Of a stretch of DNA of 64,000 nt, positions 27,934 through 37,032 are shown piece by piece; within the stretch, counting starts at the first letter, position 1; each line of letters starts with the position of its first letter. Under the pieces are notes generated by a model. The model made no database searches. It saw nothing but the letters and a program-made list of their open reading frames with translations, and had not been told where the DNA came from. Location of the stretch: the NCBI GenBank assembly GCA_900539695.1, contig UQDG01000009.1:1-64000 (forward strand). Reading direction: 5' to 3'. The DNA is from an uncultured Oscillospiraceae bacterium (GTDB lineage: Bacteria; Bacillota; Clostridia; Oscillospirales; Ruminococcaceae). A program made the translations under genes and the position numbers.

Positions 27934-28095
27934 GGGTAACACCGCACAATTCTAAGTGCCGATACAGCGAGCGAGGTATGCCAGCTGCTAAGCAAAAATG
28001 CTCGGTAATACTTTGTGTATTACCGAGCATTTTTGCAACACAGATAGCATGCCGCAGCCGCCGGAGCGATGCTTTGGAATTGTGTGGTGTTACCC
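27934..28095. repeat. 162-bp intergenic inverted-repeat element (MITE-like), unclassified
   Basis: The ends are 19-base inverted repeats GGGTAACACCGCACAATTC (27934-27952) and its near-perfect complement at 28077-28095, one mismatch. Inside is a second, perfect 20-bp inverted repeat (27992-28011 with 28017-28036) around a 5-base loop. There is no open frame of note. The right end touches the clpX stop codon (28097-28099) and the left end is 3 bases from the clpX terminator stem, as if inserted between them. It could be a miniature mobile element or a structured RNA. Confidence 0.7.
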
Positions 28096-28096
28096 C

Positions 28097-29449
28097 TTAT
28101 TGTTTCATTGCGATATTTTTGTACCGCGGGCGCATAATGCCGTGCTCGACATGCGGCTCTCCCCCGTTGACGGTATCCTCGTCGATGGTCACCTTGGTGA
28201 TGGTGGCATCGGAGGGGATGTCGTACATGATGGGGATAAGCAGATCTTCGACCACGCTGCGCAGACCGCGCGCACCGCTCTTGCGCTCCACCGTCTTGCG
28301 GGCGATGGCATGCAGGGCTGCATCGGTAAAGACCAGCTCAGCGTTATCCAGATGCAGCAGCTCTTTGTACTGGCGCACCAGGCTGTTTTTCGGCTCGGTC
28401 AGCACGCGGACCAAGGCATCCTCGTCCAGCGGGTCCAGCACAGTGACGACCGGCAGACGGCCGATCAGCTCGGGGATCAGGCCAAACTTGACCAAATCGT
28501 CGGGCTCGACCTTCTTCAGCAGCTTCTGGCGGGTCTCATCTTTATCCAACGTTGTACGCAGCTGGCTGCCAAAGCCCAAGGAGGCGTTATCGGTACGCTT
28601 CTGGATGAGCTTCTCCAGACCATCGAAGGCGCCACCGCAAATGAAGAGGATGTTCTTGGTGTTGATCTGGATGAACTCCTGCTGCGGGTGCTTACGGCCG
28701 CCGTTGGGCGGCACGTTGCTGACAGTCCCCTCAACGATTTTCAGCAATGCCTGCTGAACGCCCTCGCCGCCGACATCGCGGGTGATGGAGGGGTTCTCGC
28801 TCTTGCGGGTGATCTTGTCGATCTCGTCCACATAGATGATGCCGATCTCGGCCTTGGGGATGTCGAAATCTGCCGCCTGGATCAGCTTGAGCAGAATATT
28901 CTCCACGTCTTCGCCCACGTAGCCAGCCTCAGTCAGGGTGGTGGCGTCGGCAATAGCAAACGGCACGTTGAGCATCTTGGCCAAAGTCTGGGCCAGCAGG
29001 GTCTTGCCGGTACCGGAGGGGCCCAGCATCAGCACGTTGGATTTTTGCAGCTCCACGCCGGTCTGCTGGCCGGAGAGGATGCGCTTGTAGTGGTTGTACA
29101 CGGAGACTGCCAGCACACGCTTGGCATCGTCCTGCCCGATGACGTACTGATCCAGCCCAGCCTTGATCTCGGCGGGAGTAAGGATATTGACGCTTGCGAG
29201 CGGGTCGGTATCATAGCGTGACTGGGCTGCACCGGGCTGTGCCTGCTGGCGGCGGGAGGCCCCGGCGCGCGGAGGCGGCGGGTTCTCGCCATCTTTGTAC
29301 AGCATGTTATGGCACATGTCGATGCACTCGTTGCAGATATTGACGCCGGGGCCGATCAGCAGCTGTTCGACCTCATTTTGGGAGCGGCCGCAGAAACTGC
29401 AGCGCATCTCGCGTCCTTTTCCGTCCTTGCCGGACGTTTGATTTGCCAT
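28097..29449 (-). CDS. clpX: ATP-dependent Clp protease ATPase subunit ClpX
   Basis: AAA+ unfoldase that feeds substrates to ClpP. The 450 residues include an N-terminal C4 zinc finger (CSFCGRS...ICNECIDMC, about 18-42), Walker A GPSGTGKT, Walker B IIYVDEID, and the IGF-like ClpP-contact loop region [10 protein letters not shown] nearby. The linker between zinc finger and AAA+ domain is Pro/Arg/Gln-rich. It lies 14 bases after clpP. Its 3' end abuts the inverted-repeat element. Confidence 0.97.
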   Translation of the reverse strand: MANQTSGKDGKGREMRCSFCGRSQNEVEQLLIGPGVNICNECIDMCHNMLYKDGENPPPPRAGASRRQQAQPGAAQSRYDTDPLASVNILTPAEIKAGLDQYVIGQDDAKRVLAVSVYNHYKRILSGQQTGVELQKSNVLMLGPSGTGKTLLAQTLAKMLNVPFAIADATTLTEAGYVGEDVENILLKLIQAADFDIPKAEIGIIYVDEIDKITRKSENPSITRDVGGEGVQQALLKIVEGTVSNVPPNGGRKHPQQEFIQINTKNILFICGGAFDGLEKLIQKRTDNASLGFGSQLRTTLDKDETRQKLLKKVEPDDLVKFGLIPELIGRLPVVTVLDPLDEDALVRVLTEPKNSLVRQYKELLHLDNAELVFTDAALHAIARKTVERKSGARGLRSVVEDLLIPIMYDIPSDATITKVTIDEDTVNGGEPHVEHGIMRPRYKNIAMKQ

Positions 29450-29463
29450 GTTCTTCCCTCGAA

Positions 29464-30054
29464 TCAGTGTTTATAGAGGATCTCGTCGATCAGGCCGTAG
29501 GCCTTTGCCTGCTCGGGCGTCATATAGTTATCACGCTCGGTGTCCTTCTGGATAGTCTCCAGCGGCTGGCCGGTGTACTGGCTGAGCAGGGTGTTCATCT
29601 TGTTGCGGATGTGCACCATGTGGTTGGCGTGGATCTGGATGTCCGTGGTCTGGCCGGAGATGCCCTGGCCGCCGATGAGCGGCTGGTGGATCAGGATCTC
29701 GGAGTTAGGCAGGGCGAAACGCTTGCCCTTGGTGCCGCTTGCCAGCAGGAAAGCGCCCATCGAGGCAGCCATGCCCACGCAGATGGTGGAGACATCGCAC
29801 TTGATATAATTCATGGTATCGTGGATTGCCATACCGTCCGAGATGGAGCCGCCGGGGCTGTTGATGTAGAAGTAAATGTCCTTCTCCGGGTCCTGGCCTT
29901 CCAGATACAGCAGCTGGGCAACGATCACACTGGCAGAGGAGGAGTTGACATCCTCGCTCAGCACGATAATACGGTCATTGAGCAGTCGCGAAAAAATATC
30001 GTAGCTGCGCTCACCGCGAGCAGTTTGTTCGACAACATAGGGTACAAGGCTCAT
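29464..30054 (-). CDS. clpP: ATP-dependent Clp protease proteolytic subunit ClpP
   Basis: Serine peptidase of the Clp complex, 196 residues. The catalytic triad is visible: Ser in [14 protein letters not shown], His in [10 protein letters not shown], Asp in the [15 protein letters not shown] region and preceding helix. The N-terminal [25 protein letters not shown] is typical. It has an AAGGAGGG site and lies between tig and clpX, the usual order. Confidence 0.98.
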   Translation of the reverse strand: MSLVPYVVEQTARGERSYDIFSRLLNDRIIVLSEDVNSSSASVIVAQLLYLEGQDPEKDIYFYINSPGGSISDGMAIHDTMNYIKCDVSTICVGMAASMGAFLLASGTKGKRFALPNSEILIHQPLIGGQGISGQTTDIQIHANHMVHIRNKMNTLLSQYTGQPLETIQKDTERDNYMTPEQAKAYGLIDEILYKH

Positions 30055-30094
30055 GGGGTTTTCCCTCCTTAACAGGTAAAATAGGGGTTACCAA

Positions 30095-30131
30095 AGAACC
30101 GATACGGCGGCAGATGCGCACCGTATCGGCC
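30095..30131 (-). terminator. Terminator-like hairpin after trigger factor gene
   Basis: Perfect 9-bp stem CCGATACGG / CCGTATCGG (30099-30107 with 30121-30129), followed on the minus strand by TTCTTT. It may partly terminate tig transcripts before clpP. Confidence 0.7.
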
Positions 30132-30164
30132 CTTTTACATCTTTAGTTCAGAAAACGCGGGAGA

Positions 30165-31553
30165 TCACTCGCCCTTGTTTTCCTCTTCCTTCGGCTCCTC
30201 GTCCTTCTTGGCAGCAGCCTTCTTGGTGGTCTTGCGGGTGGTCTTCTTAGCGGGCTTCTTCTCCTCGGCAGCACCGGCAACGATGTTAGCCTTGGACTTC
30301 ACGAAGTCGATAGCCTTGTTGACAGCCAGATCCTTCTTGACGGCAGCAGCGTCGACCAAGCTCTTGACCTTGTCAGCCTCCATCTGGTAAGCATCGGCAA
30401 TGCGCTTGATCTCGGCCTCGAACTCTTCCTCGGTAGCCTCGATGCTCTCCTTGGCAACGATAGCCTCCATGGCGAGACGCATCTTGACCTGTTTGTCGGC
30501 CTGCTCACGGAACTGCTCCTTGAACTGGTCCATGGTCATGCCCATGTACTGCAGGTACTGCTCGAGCTTGAGGCCCTGCTGGGAGATGCGGTACTGGAAG
30601 TCCTGAACCAGCTCCTCGATGCGGGAGTCGATCATGGCATCGGGGATGTCGGCCTTCATGTTGTTGACGACCTGGTCGATCAGATCGTTCTCGACCTTCT
30701 GGTCAGCCTGCTTCTCGTGGTTAGCCTGGATACCCTTGCGGATAGAGTCCTTCAACTCGTCCAGGGTGTCGTACTCGCTGACGTCCTTGGCGAAATCGTC
30801 ATCCAGTTCGGGCAGCTCCTTGTACTGGACCTCGTGCAGCTTGATCTTGAAGGTGGCGTCCTTGCCAGCCAGTTCCTCAGCCTGATACTCCTCGGGGAAC
30901 TTGACGTTGACGTCAAACTCCTCACCGGCCTTGTGGCCAACGACCTGCTCCTCGAATCCGGGGATGAAGGAACCGCTGCCCAGCACCAGAGAGTAGTGCT
31001 CAGCCTTGCCGCCGTCGAAAGCAACGCCATCGACAAAGCCCTCGAAGTCGATATCCACAGTGTCACCGTTCTCGGCAGCGCCCTCACGGGTCAGCAGACG
31101 GCCGTTGCGGTCCTGCATGCGCTTGATCTCAGCGTCAACATCGGCCTCGTCAACAGTCTTGACATCTTTGTTGACAGTTAAACCGGCATACTCGCCCAGC
31201 TCGACCTCAGGCTTGACGGCAACCTTGACCTTCAGGGTAGCGCCCTCATCCTCAGACATGGAAACGACCTCGGCGTCGGGACGGCCGACAACGTCGATGT
31301 TGGCTTCCTTAACGGCAGCCTCGTAGTTCTCGGGGAACAGATCGTTGATGGCGTCGTACTGGAACAGGTCCTTGCCGTACATCTTCTCGATCATAGCCTT
31401 GGGAGCCTTGCCCTTGCGGAAGCCGGGGATGGCGTACTTCTTGCCCTCGCGCTTGAAAGCGGCGTTGACAGCGGATTTGAAGGTCTCCGCGTCAATAGAG
31501 AACTGCAGTTCGACCATGCTCTTTTCGAGCTTTTCACAGGAAATCAGTTTCAT
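30165..31553 (-). CDS. tig: Trigger factor (ribosome-associated chaperone, PPIase)
   Basis: Binds the ribosomal exit tunnel and nascent chains. The 462 residues include the ribosome-binding signature GFRKGKAPKAMIEKMYG (about 44-60), the FKBP-type PPIase domain (about 150-250: GDTVDIDFEGFVDG), and the C-terminal chaperone arms. The last 33 residues (about 430-462) are an unusual low-complexity Lys/Thr/Glu tail with KKTTRKTTKKAAAKK repeats. Tig-clpP-clpX order is conserved. Confidence 0.96.
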   Translation of the reverse strand: MKLISCEKLEKSMVELQFSIDAETFKSAVNAAFKREGKKYAIPGFRKGKAPKAMIEKMYGKDLFQYDAINDLFPENYEAAVKEANIDVVGRPDAEVVSMSEDEGATLKVKVAVKPEVELGEYAGLTVNKDVKTVDEADVDAEIKRMQDRNGRLLTREGAAENGDTVDIDFEGFVDGVAFDGGKAEHYSLVLGSGSFIPGFEEQVVGHKAGEEFDVNVKFPEEYQAEELAGKDATFKIKLHEVQYKELPELDDDFAKDVSEYDTLDELKDSIRKGIQANHEKQADQKVENDLIDQVVNNMKADIPDAMIDSRIEELVQDFQYRISQQGLKLEQYLQYMGMTMDQFKEQFREQADKQVKMRLAMEAIVAKESIEATEEEFEAEIKRIADAYQMEADKVKSLVDAAAVKKDLAVNKAIDFVKSKANIVAGAAEEKKPAKKTTRKTTKKAAAKKDEEPKEEENKGE

Positions 31554-31596
31554 TTATAAATTCCTCCAAAAATAAATGTACATAAAAATACAAGTT

Positions 31597-31602
31597 ATTA
31601 TA
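31597..31602 (-). promoter_or_regulatory. -10 box for tig
   Basis: Minus strand TATAAT, 44 bases before the tig start. The -35 region (GGTATT at 17 bases) is poor, so the promoter is probable rather than certain. Confidence 0.6.
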
Positions 31603-31692
31603 GCATGTTCCCGCCAAGAATACCAGCCCTGTTTTGAAAATTTTAACAAATCAGAGCTCATTTTCCGAAGAAAATGACGGTTTTGCCGGGTT

Positions 31693-32376
31693 TCAGCCGA
31701 TTTTATAGGGGCAGAACGCCAGACCATCCGCCGAAATCAGGCGGTAGGCGATACCGTCCACCGTTCCCTGCACAGCGTAACGAATCGATTTTCCGTGCAG
31801 GTGACCATAATAACATTCAGTCACACCGAACTCCTGCAGCACATCCACCAGCTCTTTGGCGCTGGCGCCGGGGTAGACCGGCGGATAGTGCAGGAAGGCG
31901 ATTTTGCGGGGCGTGTCCCCCGCCGCCTGCAGGCTCATCCGCAGGCGGCCAGCCTCCCGCGCCATCAGCTTTTCGCCCTGGGCTGCCACATCGTCAAAGG
32001 GCCAGCCGCGGGTGCCGCAGAGGGCCGTATCGCCTATGATGCAGGCATTGTTATGCAGGATATGCAGCGTATCGAAGCCGGAATCCACCAGAAATTTGTC
32101 CATCTTGCGGGTGGTGGTCCACCAGTAGTCGTGGTTGCCCTTCAGCAGCCATTTCTGGCCCGGCAGGTTCTGGATAAAGGCAAAGTCGGCTTTGGTATCG
32201 TTCAGGTTCATGGCCCAGCTGGTATCCCCCGCCAGCACCACGGTATCCCCGGGGCTGATGAGTTTGCGCCAGTTGGCTTCGAGTCTGGGCAGATACCCCT
32301 CCCAGCCGGGAAAGATATCCATGGGTTTATCTGCCCCTAAGGAGAGGTGCAGGTCTCCGATCACAAACAGGGCCAT
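31693..32376 (-). CDS. Calcineurin-like metallophosphoesterase
   Basis: A 227-residue cytosolic protein with the full metal-site series: GDLHLS (Asp, His), GDTSW, GNHDYWW, a downstream His in FLHYPPV, and GHLHGKS. These motifs define the two-metal calcineurin-like fold. The substrate is unknown. The ATG at 32376 has AGGGGGGC upstream; a longer frame reaching into thrC is not credible. It follows thrC by 31 bases and may share its transcript. Confidence 0.9.
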   Translation of the reverse strand: MALFVIGDLHLSLGADKPMDIFPGWEGYLPRLEANWRKLISPGDTVVLAGDTSWAMNLNDTKADFAFIQNLPGQKWLLKGNHDYWWTTTRKMDKFLVDSGFDTLHILHNNACIIGDTALCGTRGWPFDDVAAQGEKLMAREAGRLRMSLQAAGDTPRKIAFLHYPPVYPGASAKELVDVLQEFGVTECYYGHLHGKSIRYAVQGTVDGIAYRLISADGLAFCPYKIG

Positions 32377-32407
32377 ACACGCCCCCCTTTCATAAAATTG
32401 CGGTAGC

Positions 32408-33856
32408 TCAGCGCAGGGCTGCGGCGCGGATCTCTGCAGGCTCGATGACGGTGTTGAAGCGTACCGGCAGTTTATCCAGTTCACGCAGGCTGGCCGGGGC
32501 CGCGGCGCCGGTCTTGGCGGTCAGCGCGGCCATAGCGGCAAAGTCACTTTCCGGGGCGGTCTCGCCCAGAGCGGCCAGTACATCACGCGGGAACTTGAAC
32601 GGGCTGGCGGTGGAGAGCACCACCATCGGCGCGTCGCTGCGGTTGGCTTCGGCCACATGGAACGCCACGGCGGTGTGGGTGTCGCAGAGGTAGCCGTCGC
32701 GCTCAAAGCGTACGCGGATCTCGGCGGCACCGGCAGCGTCATCGGCGTAACCGGCGGCGAAGCTGGCCTGAATTTTCGCCAGCGTCTCGGCATCCACGGT
32801 GTACTTGCCGGTGGCGGCCAGTTCCTGCATCCAGCCCTCGACCTTTTCGGCACTGCCGCTGGTATGCAGCAGCAGGCGCTCGAGGTTGGAGGAGATCAGG
32901 ATGTCCATGGACGGCGAGGTAGTCTTGTAGAAGGTGCGGCGGGCATCATAGGTGCCGGTCTTGATAAAGTCCGTCAGGACGTTATTCTTATTGGAGGCAC
33001 AAATCAGCTTACCCACGGGCAGACCCATCTGTTTGGCGTAGTAACCGGCCAGAATGTCGCCAAAGTTGCCAGTGGGCACGCAGAAATCAACAGGCTTGCC
33101 CCATGCGACAGCGCCCTGCTCCGCCAGGCGGAAGTAGGCGTAGAAGTAGTAGACGATCTGCGGCACCAGGCGGCCCCAGTTGATGGAGTTGGCGCTGGAC
33201 AGGCGGATGTGGCGGGCTTCCAGCTCGGCGGCAACGGACTCATCGGCAAAAACGCGCTTTACGCCGGTCTGAGCGTCGTCGAAGTTACCCTCGACGGCGT
33301 AGACCTGGACGTTATCGCCCTTCTGGGTAGCCATCTGCAAATGCTGGATCTCGCTGGTGCCGGCGTTGGGATAAAAGACCTCGATCTCAATGCCGTCCAG
33401 ATCCGCATAACCGGCCAAGGCAGCCTTGCCGGTATCGCCGGAAGTTGCCACCAAAATGCGGGTGGTCTCGGTGCGGCCCAGGTTCTTTTTGGCTTCGACC
33501 AGCAGTTTGGGCATCAGCTGCAGAGCGTAATCCTTGAACGCGCAGGTGGGGCCATGCCACAGTTCCAGCGCGTAGACGCCGTCGCTGACCTTGACGGTCT
33601 CGCCTGCCTTGCCGCCGAACGCCTCACCGTAGGTGGCGGCAGTGGCACTGTGCAGGAAGTCGGCGCTGTAATCAGTCAGGAAGCCTTTGAGTACCTGTTC
33701 GGCCAGGGCCGGGTACGGCAGGGACTTCCAGTTTTCCAAATCTGCTTTGGGGAAGGATTCCGGCACAAACAGGCCGCTTTTGGGTGCCAAACCGCGCACG
33801 ATCGCCTCGGACGAAGAAACACGGAGTGCGGAATCTCTGGTACTCTGAAACTGCAT
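32408..33856 (-). CDS. thrC: Threonine synthase
   Basis: PLP enzyme converting O-phospho-homoserine to threonine. The long 482-residue form begins with the conserved MQFQSTRDS. The PLP lysine is in GPTCAFKDYALQ, followed by ATSGDTGKAAL and VPTGNFGDILAGYYAK. It has an AGGAGG site. No other threonine-pathway genes are adjacent; it sits downstream of the rplS-lepB-rbgA-rnhB-yraN block. I see no convincing promoter in the 68-base gap before it. Confidence 0.97.
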   Translation of the reverse strand: MQFQSTRDSALRVSSSEAIVRGLAPKSGLFVPESFPKADLENWKSLPYPALAEQVLKGFLTDYSADFLHSATAATYGEAFGGKAGETVKVSDGVYALELWHGPTCAFKDYALQLMPKLLVEAKKNLGRTETTRILVATSGDTGKAALAGYADLDGIEIEVFYPNAGTSEIQHLQMATQKGDNVQVYAVEGNFDDAQTGVKRVFADESVAAELEARHIRLSSANSINWGRLVPQIVYYFYAYFRLAEQGAVAWGKPVDFCVPTGNFGDILAGYYAKQMGLPVGKLICASNKNNVLTDFIKTGTYDARRTFYKTTSPSMDILISSNLERLLLHTSGSAEKVEGWMQELAATGKYTVDAETLAKIQASFAAGYADDAAGAAEIRVRFERDGYLCDTHTAVAFHVAEANRSDAPMVVLSTASPFKFPRDVLAALGETAPESDFAAMAALTAKTGAAAPASLRELDKLPVRFNTVIEPAEIRAAALR

Positions 33857-33924
33857 ATCGAAAACCCTCCTATTTTTTAGACCTTTATAAAACCTCTATA
33901 TTCCAGCTTTGGGGCATTGCCGCC

Positions 33925-34278
33925 TTAGCATTGGAACGCATCCGGGATACAATGGATCTGCCAGGCATCGCCTGCGGGGGTAACTTCCACCACGTCAAAG
34001 CGGATGCTGGCGTCTGCATAAGGGCTGTGCTGCAGGTAGTATTGGGCCGCCAAAATCAGGCGGCGCTGTTTGCGGGCATCCACGGCCGCGGCCGGGGCAT
34101 CCAGCATGCGGCCCGCCCGAGTCTTGACCTCGGCAAAGACGAGCTGGCCGTCTTTATACAAAACAAGGTCCAGTTCCCCCATGCGGGTGCGGTAGTTGTG
34201 GTTTAACAGCAGGTAACCGCGGTGCATGTAGTACTTGGCGGCCAGGGCCTCGCCTTTACGGCCGATATTCTCAGTCAT
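33925..34278 (-). CDS. yraN: UPF0102 family protein YraN (endonuclease-like fold)
   Basis: A 117-residue protein with the restriction-endonuclease-like fold of UPF0102. It shows [17 protein letters not shown], then [27 protein letters not shown], with the D-x(n)-E-x-K nuclease-like residues. The biological role is unknown. It overlaps rnhB by 8 bases; rnhB-yraN is a conserved pair. Confidence 0.93.
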   Translation of the reverse strand: MTENIGRKGEALAAKYYMHRGYLLLNHNYRTRMGELDLVLYKDGQLVFAEVKTRAGRMLDAPAAAVDARKQRRLILAAQYYLQHSPYADASIRFDVVEVTPAGDAWQIHCIPDAFQC

Positions 34279-34945
34279 GCCAGTAGCCCTGCTTTTTCAA
34301 AAAGCTGCGGCGGTAAAAGGGCTGGATGCCGTACCGGGCGATCAGCTCATAATGCAGCTTGGTGGGATAGCCTTTGTGTTTGGCCAGCTGGTACTGGGGG
34401 TACTGCTTGTCCAGTTCCAGCATGTAGCGGTCACGGCTGACCTTGGCCAAGATGGATGCTGCCGCGATGGACGCACTGTTGGCATCGCCCTTGACGACGG
34501 ATTCTGCCGTCTGGGCAAGGCCGGGCGGGCAGCGGTTGCCATCGATGAGCACATGATCCGGCCGGAGGTCCAGCCCTGCTACGGCCTGCGCCATGCCGTC
34601 CATAGTAGCCCAGAGGATATTGCGCTCGTCAATCTCCTGTGGCGTGATGAAGACGATCTTATAGGCAAGGGCGCAGCGGGTGATCTCGTCAAACAAAGCC
34701 TCGCGGCGCTTCTCGGTCAGCTTTTTGGAGTCGTTGACCCCCTCGATGGGGTTATCCGGGTTCAGGATGACGGCGGCACAGCAGACCGGCCCGCACAAGG
34801 GGCCGCGGCCCGCTTCGTCTACGCCGCAGATAACACCATGGGCGGCGCGCTTTTCGGCGTCAAAGGCGTAAAGGGAATCACTGGATGGCTTAGTCTTCGT
34901 CGTCCGTGAAGTCCGGGTCGTCTTCGGGGAAGTCGTCTTCGGCAT
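34271..34945 (-). CDS. rnhB: Ribonuclease HII
   Basis: Removes ribonucleotides and RNA primers from DNA hybrids. In 224 residues the catalytic acids are visible in [13 protein letters not shown] (Asp, Glu), LIDGNR (Asp) and [21 protein letters not shown] (Asp). A 35-residue Lys/Thr/Ser-rich N-terminal extension precedes the core. The ATG at 34945 is favoured by an AGGAGGT site 8 bases upstream. This makes the gene overlap the end of rbgA by 56 bases in another frame. Confidence 0.95.
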   Translation of the reverse strand: MPKTTSPKTTRTSRTTKTKPSSDSLYAFDAEKRAAHGVICGVDEAGRGPLCGPVCCAAVILNPDNPIEGVNDSKKLTEKRREALFDEITRCALAYKIVFITPQEIDERNILWATMDGMAQAVAGLDLRPDHVLIDGNRCPPGLAQTAESVVKGDANSASIAAASILAKVSRDRYMLELDKQYPQYQLAKHKGYPTKLHYELIARYGIQPFYRRSFLKKQGYWHD

Positions 34946-35849
34946 AGTCGTCCACCTCCTCTGCGGTATCGCGGTGGGGCGGGCGCTCCAGCGAGAGACG
35001 GCCCCACTTGCTGGCGCGGAACTCCCCCACCAGCATCTTGGCGGCGCGCTCGGTATCCACCTCGCCGCCGGAGATCAGCATGCCGCGCTTAGCGCCGATG
35101 GCCTGCAAAAGATCGTAGGGCGGCAGTTCCAGTGCGCTCTCGTCCAGCTTGTAGCGGGCCAACAGCTGCTCCGGGTAGATGCCCCGCACGCTGGAAAGCA
35201 AGCCGCAGGCCAGCTCCTCGATGTCAAGGATGTCGTCGCGGATGGAGCCGATGAAGGCGAGGTTGGAGGCTGTTTCCAGCGAGTCAAACTTCTTCCACAG
35301 CACACCGGGCATGTCCATCAGGTCGAAGTTATCGACGGAGATCCACTGCTTGCCGCGGGTGACACCGGGCTTGTTGGCAGCTTTGGCGCGGGTGGTGCCT
35401 GCGAAGGAGTTGATGAAAGTGGACTTGCCCACGTTGGGGATGCCCACCACCATCACGCGGATGGCGGCGCCCACCATGCCGCGGTTGCGGCGGCGGGCCA
35501 TCAGGGCGGAAAGCTCTTTCTCGATGGGGCCTTTGGCGGCGGTGGCGCGGCCCCGCTGCTTGGAATCCATGGCCAGGCAGCCAGCCCCGGCACTTTTAAA
35601 ATAGGCCAGCCACTGCTTGGTGATCTCGGGGTCAGCCAGGTCGGCCTTATTGAGGATATACAGGTGGGGCTTGCCCGCCGTGATCCGCTCGATTTCTGGG
35701 TTCAGGCTGGAAAGCGGGATACGCGCGTCGAGGATCTGCAAAACGCAGTCCACATTGCGGATCTCTTTTTCCATCAGGCGCAGGGTCTTGGTCATGTGAC
35801 CGGGGAACCACTGGATCTGACGGCTGTTAATGATGTCACTCTGGCTCAT
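34890..35849 (-). CDS. rbgA: Ribosome biogenesis GTPase RbgA (YlqF)
   Basis: Circularly permuted GTPase needed for late 50S assembly. The G4 motif NKADL comes before the P-loop [13 protein letters not shown] and the G3 DMPGVLW, the permuted order that defines the family. It opens with [10 protein letters not shown]. At 319 residues it ends in a very acidic tail (about 300-319, mostly Asp/Glu). It overlaps lepB by 4 bases and rnhB by 56 bases. Confidence 0.96.
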   Translation of the reverse strand: MSQSDIINSRQIQWFPGHMTKTLRLMEKEIRNVDCVLQILDARIPLSSLNPEIERITAGKPHLYILNKADLADPEITKQWLAYFKSAGAGCLAMDSKQRGRATAAKGPIEKELSALMARRRNRGMVGAAIRVMVVGIPNVGKSTFINSFAGTTRAKAANKPGVTRGKQWISVDNFDLMDMPGVLWKKFDSLETASNLAFIGSIRDDILDIEELACGLLSSVRGIYPEQLLARYKLDESALELPPYDLLQAIGAKRGMLISGGEVDTERAAKMLVGEFRASKWGRLSLERPPHRDTAEEVDDYAEDDFPEDDPDFTDDED

Positions 35850-36391
35850 TGCACAACTCCTATTTTACTGAAAGGCAGGATGCGCCACAGGGCCGTGCCC
35901 AGGATGTCCCGCGTGTCGACGCAGCCAATATCGGTGCTGCGGCTGTCTTTGGACCCGTTGCGGTTATCGCCCATCAGGAACAGGCAGTTGTCCGGCACGG
36001 TCAGGGGGAAGTCCATCCCCTCATACGTATATGTAGGCTCGGCGGTGTAGGGCTCGTCCAGGGCTTCTCCATTGCGGTAGACGATACCGGCGGTGAAGTC
36101 GATGTCGATGGTATCCCCCGCTTTGCCGATGACCCGCTTGACCAGCGGCTTGCCATACGGGATGTAGCTGTCCACGATGACGACGTCGCCATAATCCGGG
36201 GTCTTCAGCGGCGTCATCAGCAGGCGCTCGCCATTTAACAGCGTGGGCTGCATCGAGTGGCCATCTACCTGCACGACCCGCAGGCCGAAGGTGAATACCA
36301 GCGCAATGACCGCCACGGCCACGGCGAGGGCATCGTACCATTCTAAAATGTCTTTGTTGCGTTTATAGCGGTCTTTAAAGGGCATTGCCAT
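35846..36391 (-). CDS. lepB: Signal peptidase I
   Basis: Cleaves signal peptides outside the membrane. The 181-residue protein has a single N-terminal membrane segment (about 22-42), the catalytic serine in DGHSMQPTL, the catalytic lysine in PLVKRVIGKAGD, and the box E motif GDNRNGSKDSR. The start at 36391 has GGAGGG upstream; a second ATG two codons later is also possible. It belongs to the rplS-lepB-rbgA-rnhB block. Confidence 0.96.
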   Translation of the reverse strand: MAMPFKDRYKRNKDILEWYDALAVAVAVIALVFTFGLRVVQVDGHSMQPTLLNGERLLMTPLKTPDYGDVVIVDSYIPYGKPLVKRVIGKAGDTIDIDFTAGIVYRNGEALDEPYTAEPTYTYEGMDFPLTVPDNCLFLMGDNRNGSKDSRSTDIGCVDTRDILGTALWRILPFSKIGVVQ

Positions 36392-36423
36392 GGGCTGCCA
36401 CCCTCCTTAGATGCAAAAATACG

Positions 36424-36460
36424 AAAAAAGGGAGAACGCCAACCGTCCTCCCCTTTTTTG
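36424..36460 (-). terminator. Terminator after rplS
   Basis: Minus strand: GGGGAG...CTCCC stem flanked by A6 on one side and T6 on the other (36424-36434 with 36448-36459). It lies 9 bases after the rplS stop and before lepB, so lepB and later genes are likely read at a lower level. Confidence 0.83.
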
Positions 36461-36468
36461 CAGTATGC

Positions 36469-36810
36469 TCAGATGCGTGCCTTGACCTTGGCGGCCTTGC
36501 CGGTGCGCTCGCGCAGGTAGAAGAGCTTCGCACGACGGACCTTGCCGCGGCGAACGACCTCGACCTTCTCAACGAACGGGCTGTTGACCGGGAACACACG
36601 CTCAACGCCGACACCGTAAGAAGTACGGCGGACGGTGAAAGTCTCAGCGATGCCGCCATGCTTCTTAGCAATAACGGTACCCTCGAAAGCCTGGATACGC
36701 TCCTTGTCGCCTTCCTTGATACGGACGGAGACGCGAACGGTGTCGCCGACTTCGAACTGGGGCTTGTTCTCTTTGATCATACCCTCGGTAAAATGCTTGA
36801 TTGCGTCCAT
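36469..36810 (-). CDS. rplS: 50S ribosomal protein L19
   Basis: A 113-residue large-subunit protein with [23 protein letters not shown] and the C-terminal [23 protein letters not shown], all typical of L19. It has its own promoter and a structured leader of about 110 bases, so transcription appears separate from trmD/rpsP here. Confidence 0.98.
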   Translation of the reverse strand: MDAIKHFTEGMIKENKPQFEVGDTVRVSVRIKEGDKERIQAFEGTVIAKKHGGIAETFTVRRTSYGVGVERVFPVNSPFVEKVEVVRRGKVRRAKLFYLRERTGKAAKVKARI

Positions 36811-36920
36811 GTTATGAATTCCTCCATGTTTTTGCGACGTTCATACACGAATGTTTCGTCAGAGGACCGCCTGTATAATGATTTGTCATTATCCCGCCGA
36901 TGGCTCGGCGGCACTAACGC
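36811..36920 (-). promoter_or_regulatory. Structured 5' leader of rplS (possible L19 leader)
   Basis: Between the promoter and the ribosome site the transcript can form a strong CCGCCGA-TGGC-TCGGCGG stem (36894-36911) and weaker stems nearer the start. Ribosomal protein leaders of this kind are known for L19 in Firmicutes; I cannot confirm the fold without a covariance model. Confidence 0.5.
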
Positions 36921-36926
36921 TTTAGT

Positions 36927-36955
36927 ATTATAGCATCTTGGCAGTGGTTTGGCAA
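36927..36955 (-). promoter_or_regulatory. Sigma-A promoter for rplS
   Basis: Minus strand: -35 TTGCCA (36950-36955), 17-base spacer, -10 TATAAT (36927-36932). Confidence 0.88.
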
Positions 36956-37032
36956 GTGGGTTTACACAAATTGCCGGGTAAAAATCCGGCAAAAATGCGG
37001 AATCAGCGCCGGTTTTTTCTGTGCAATATCAC

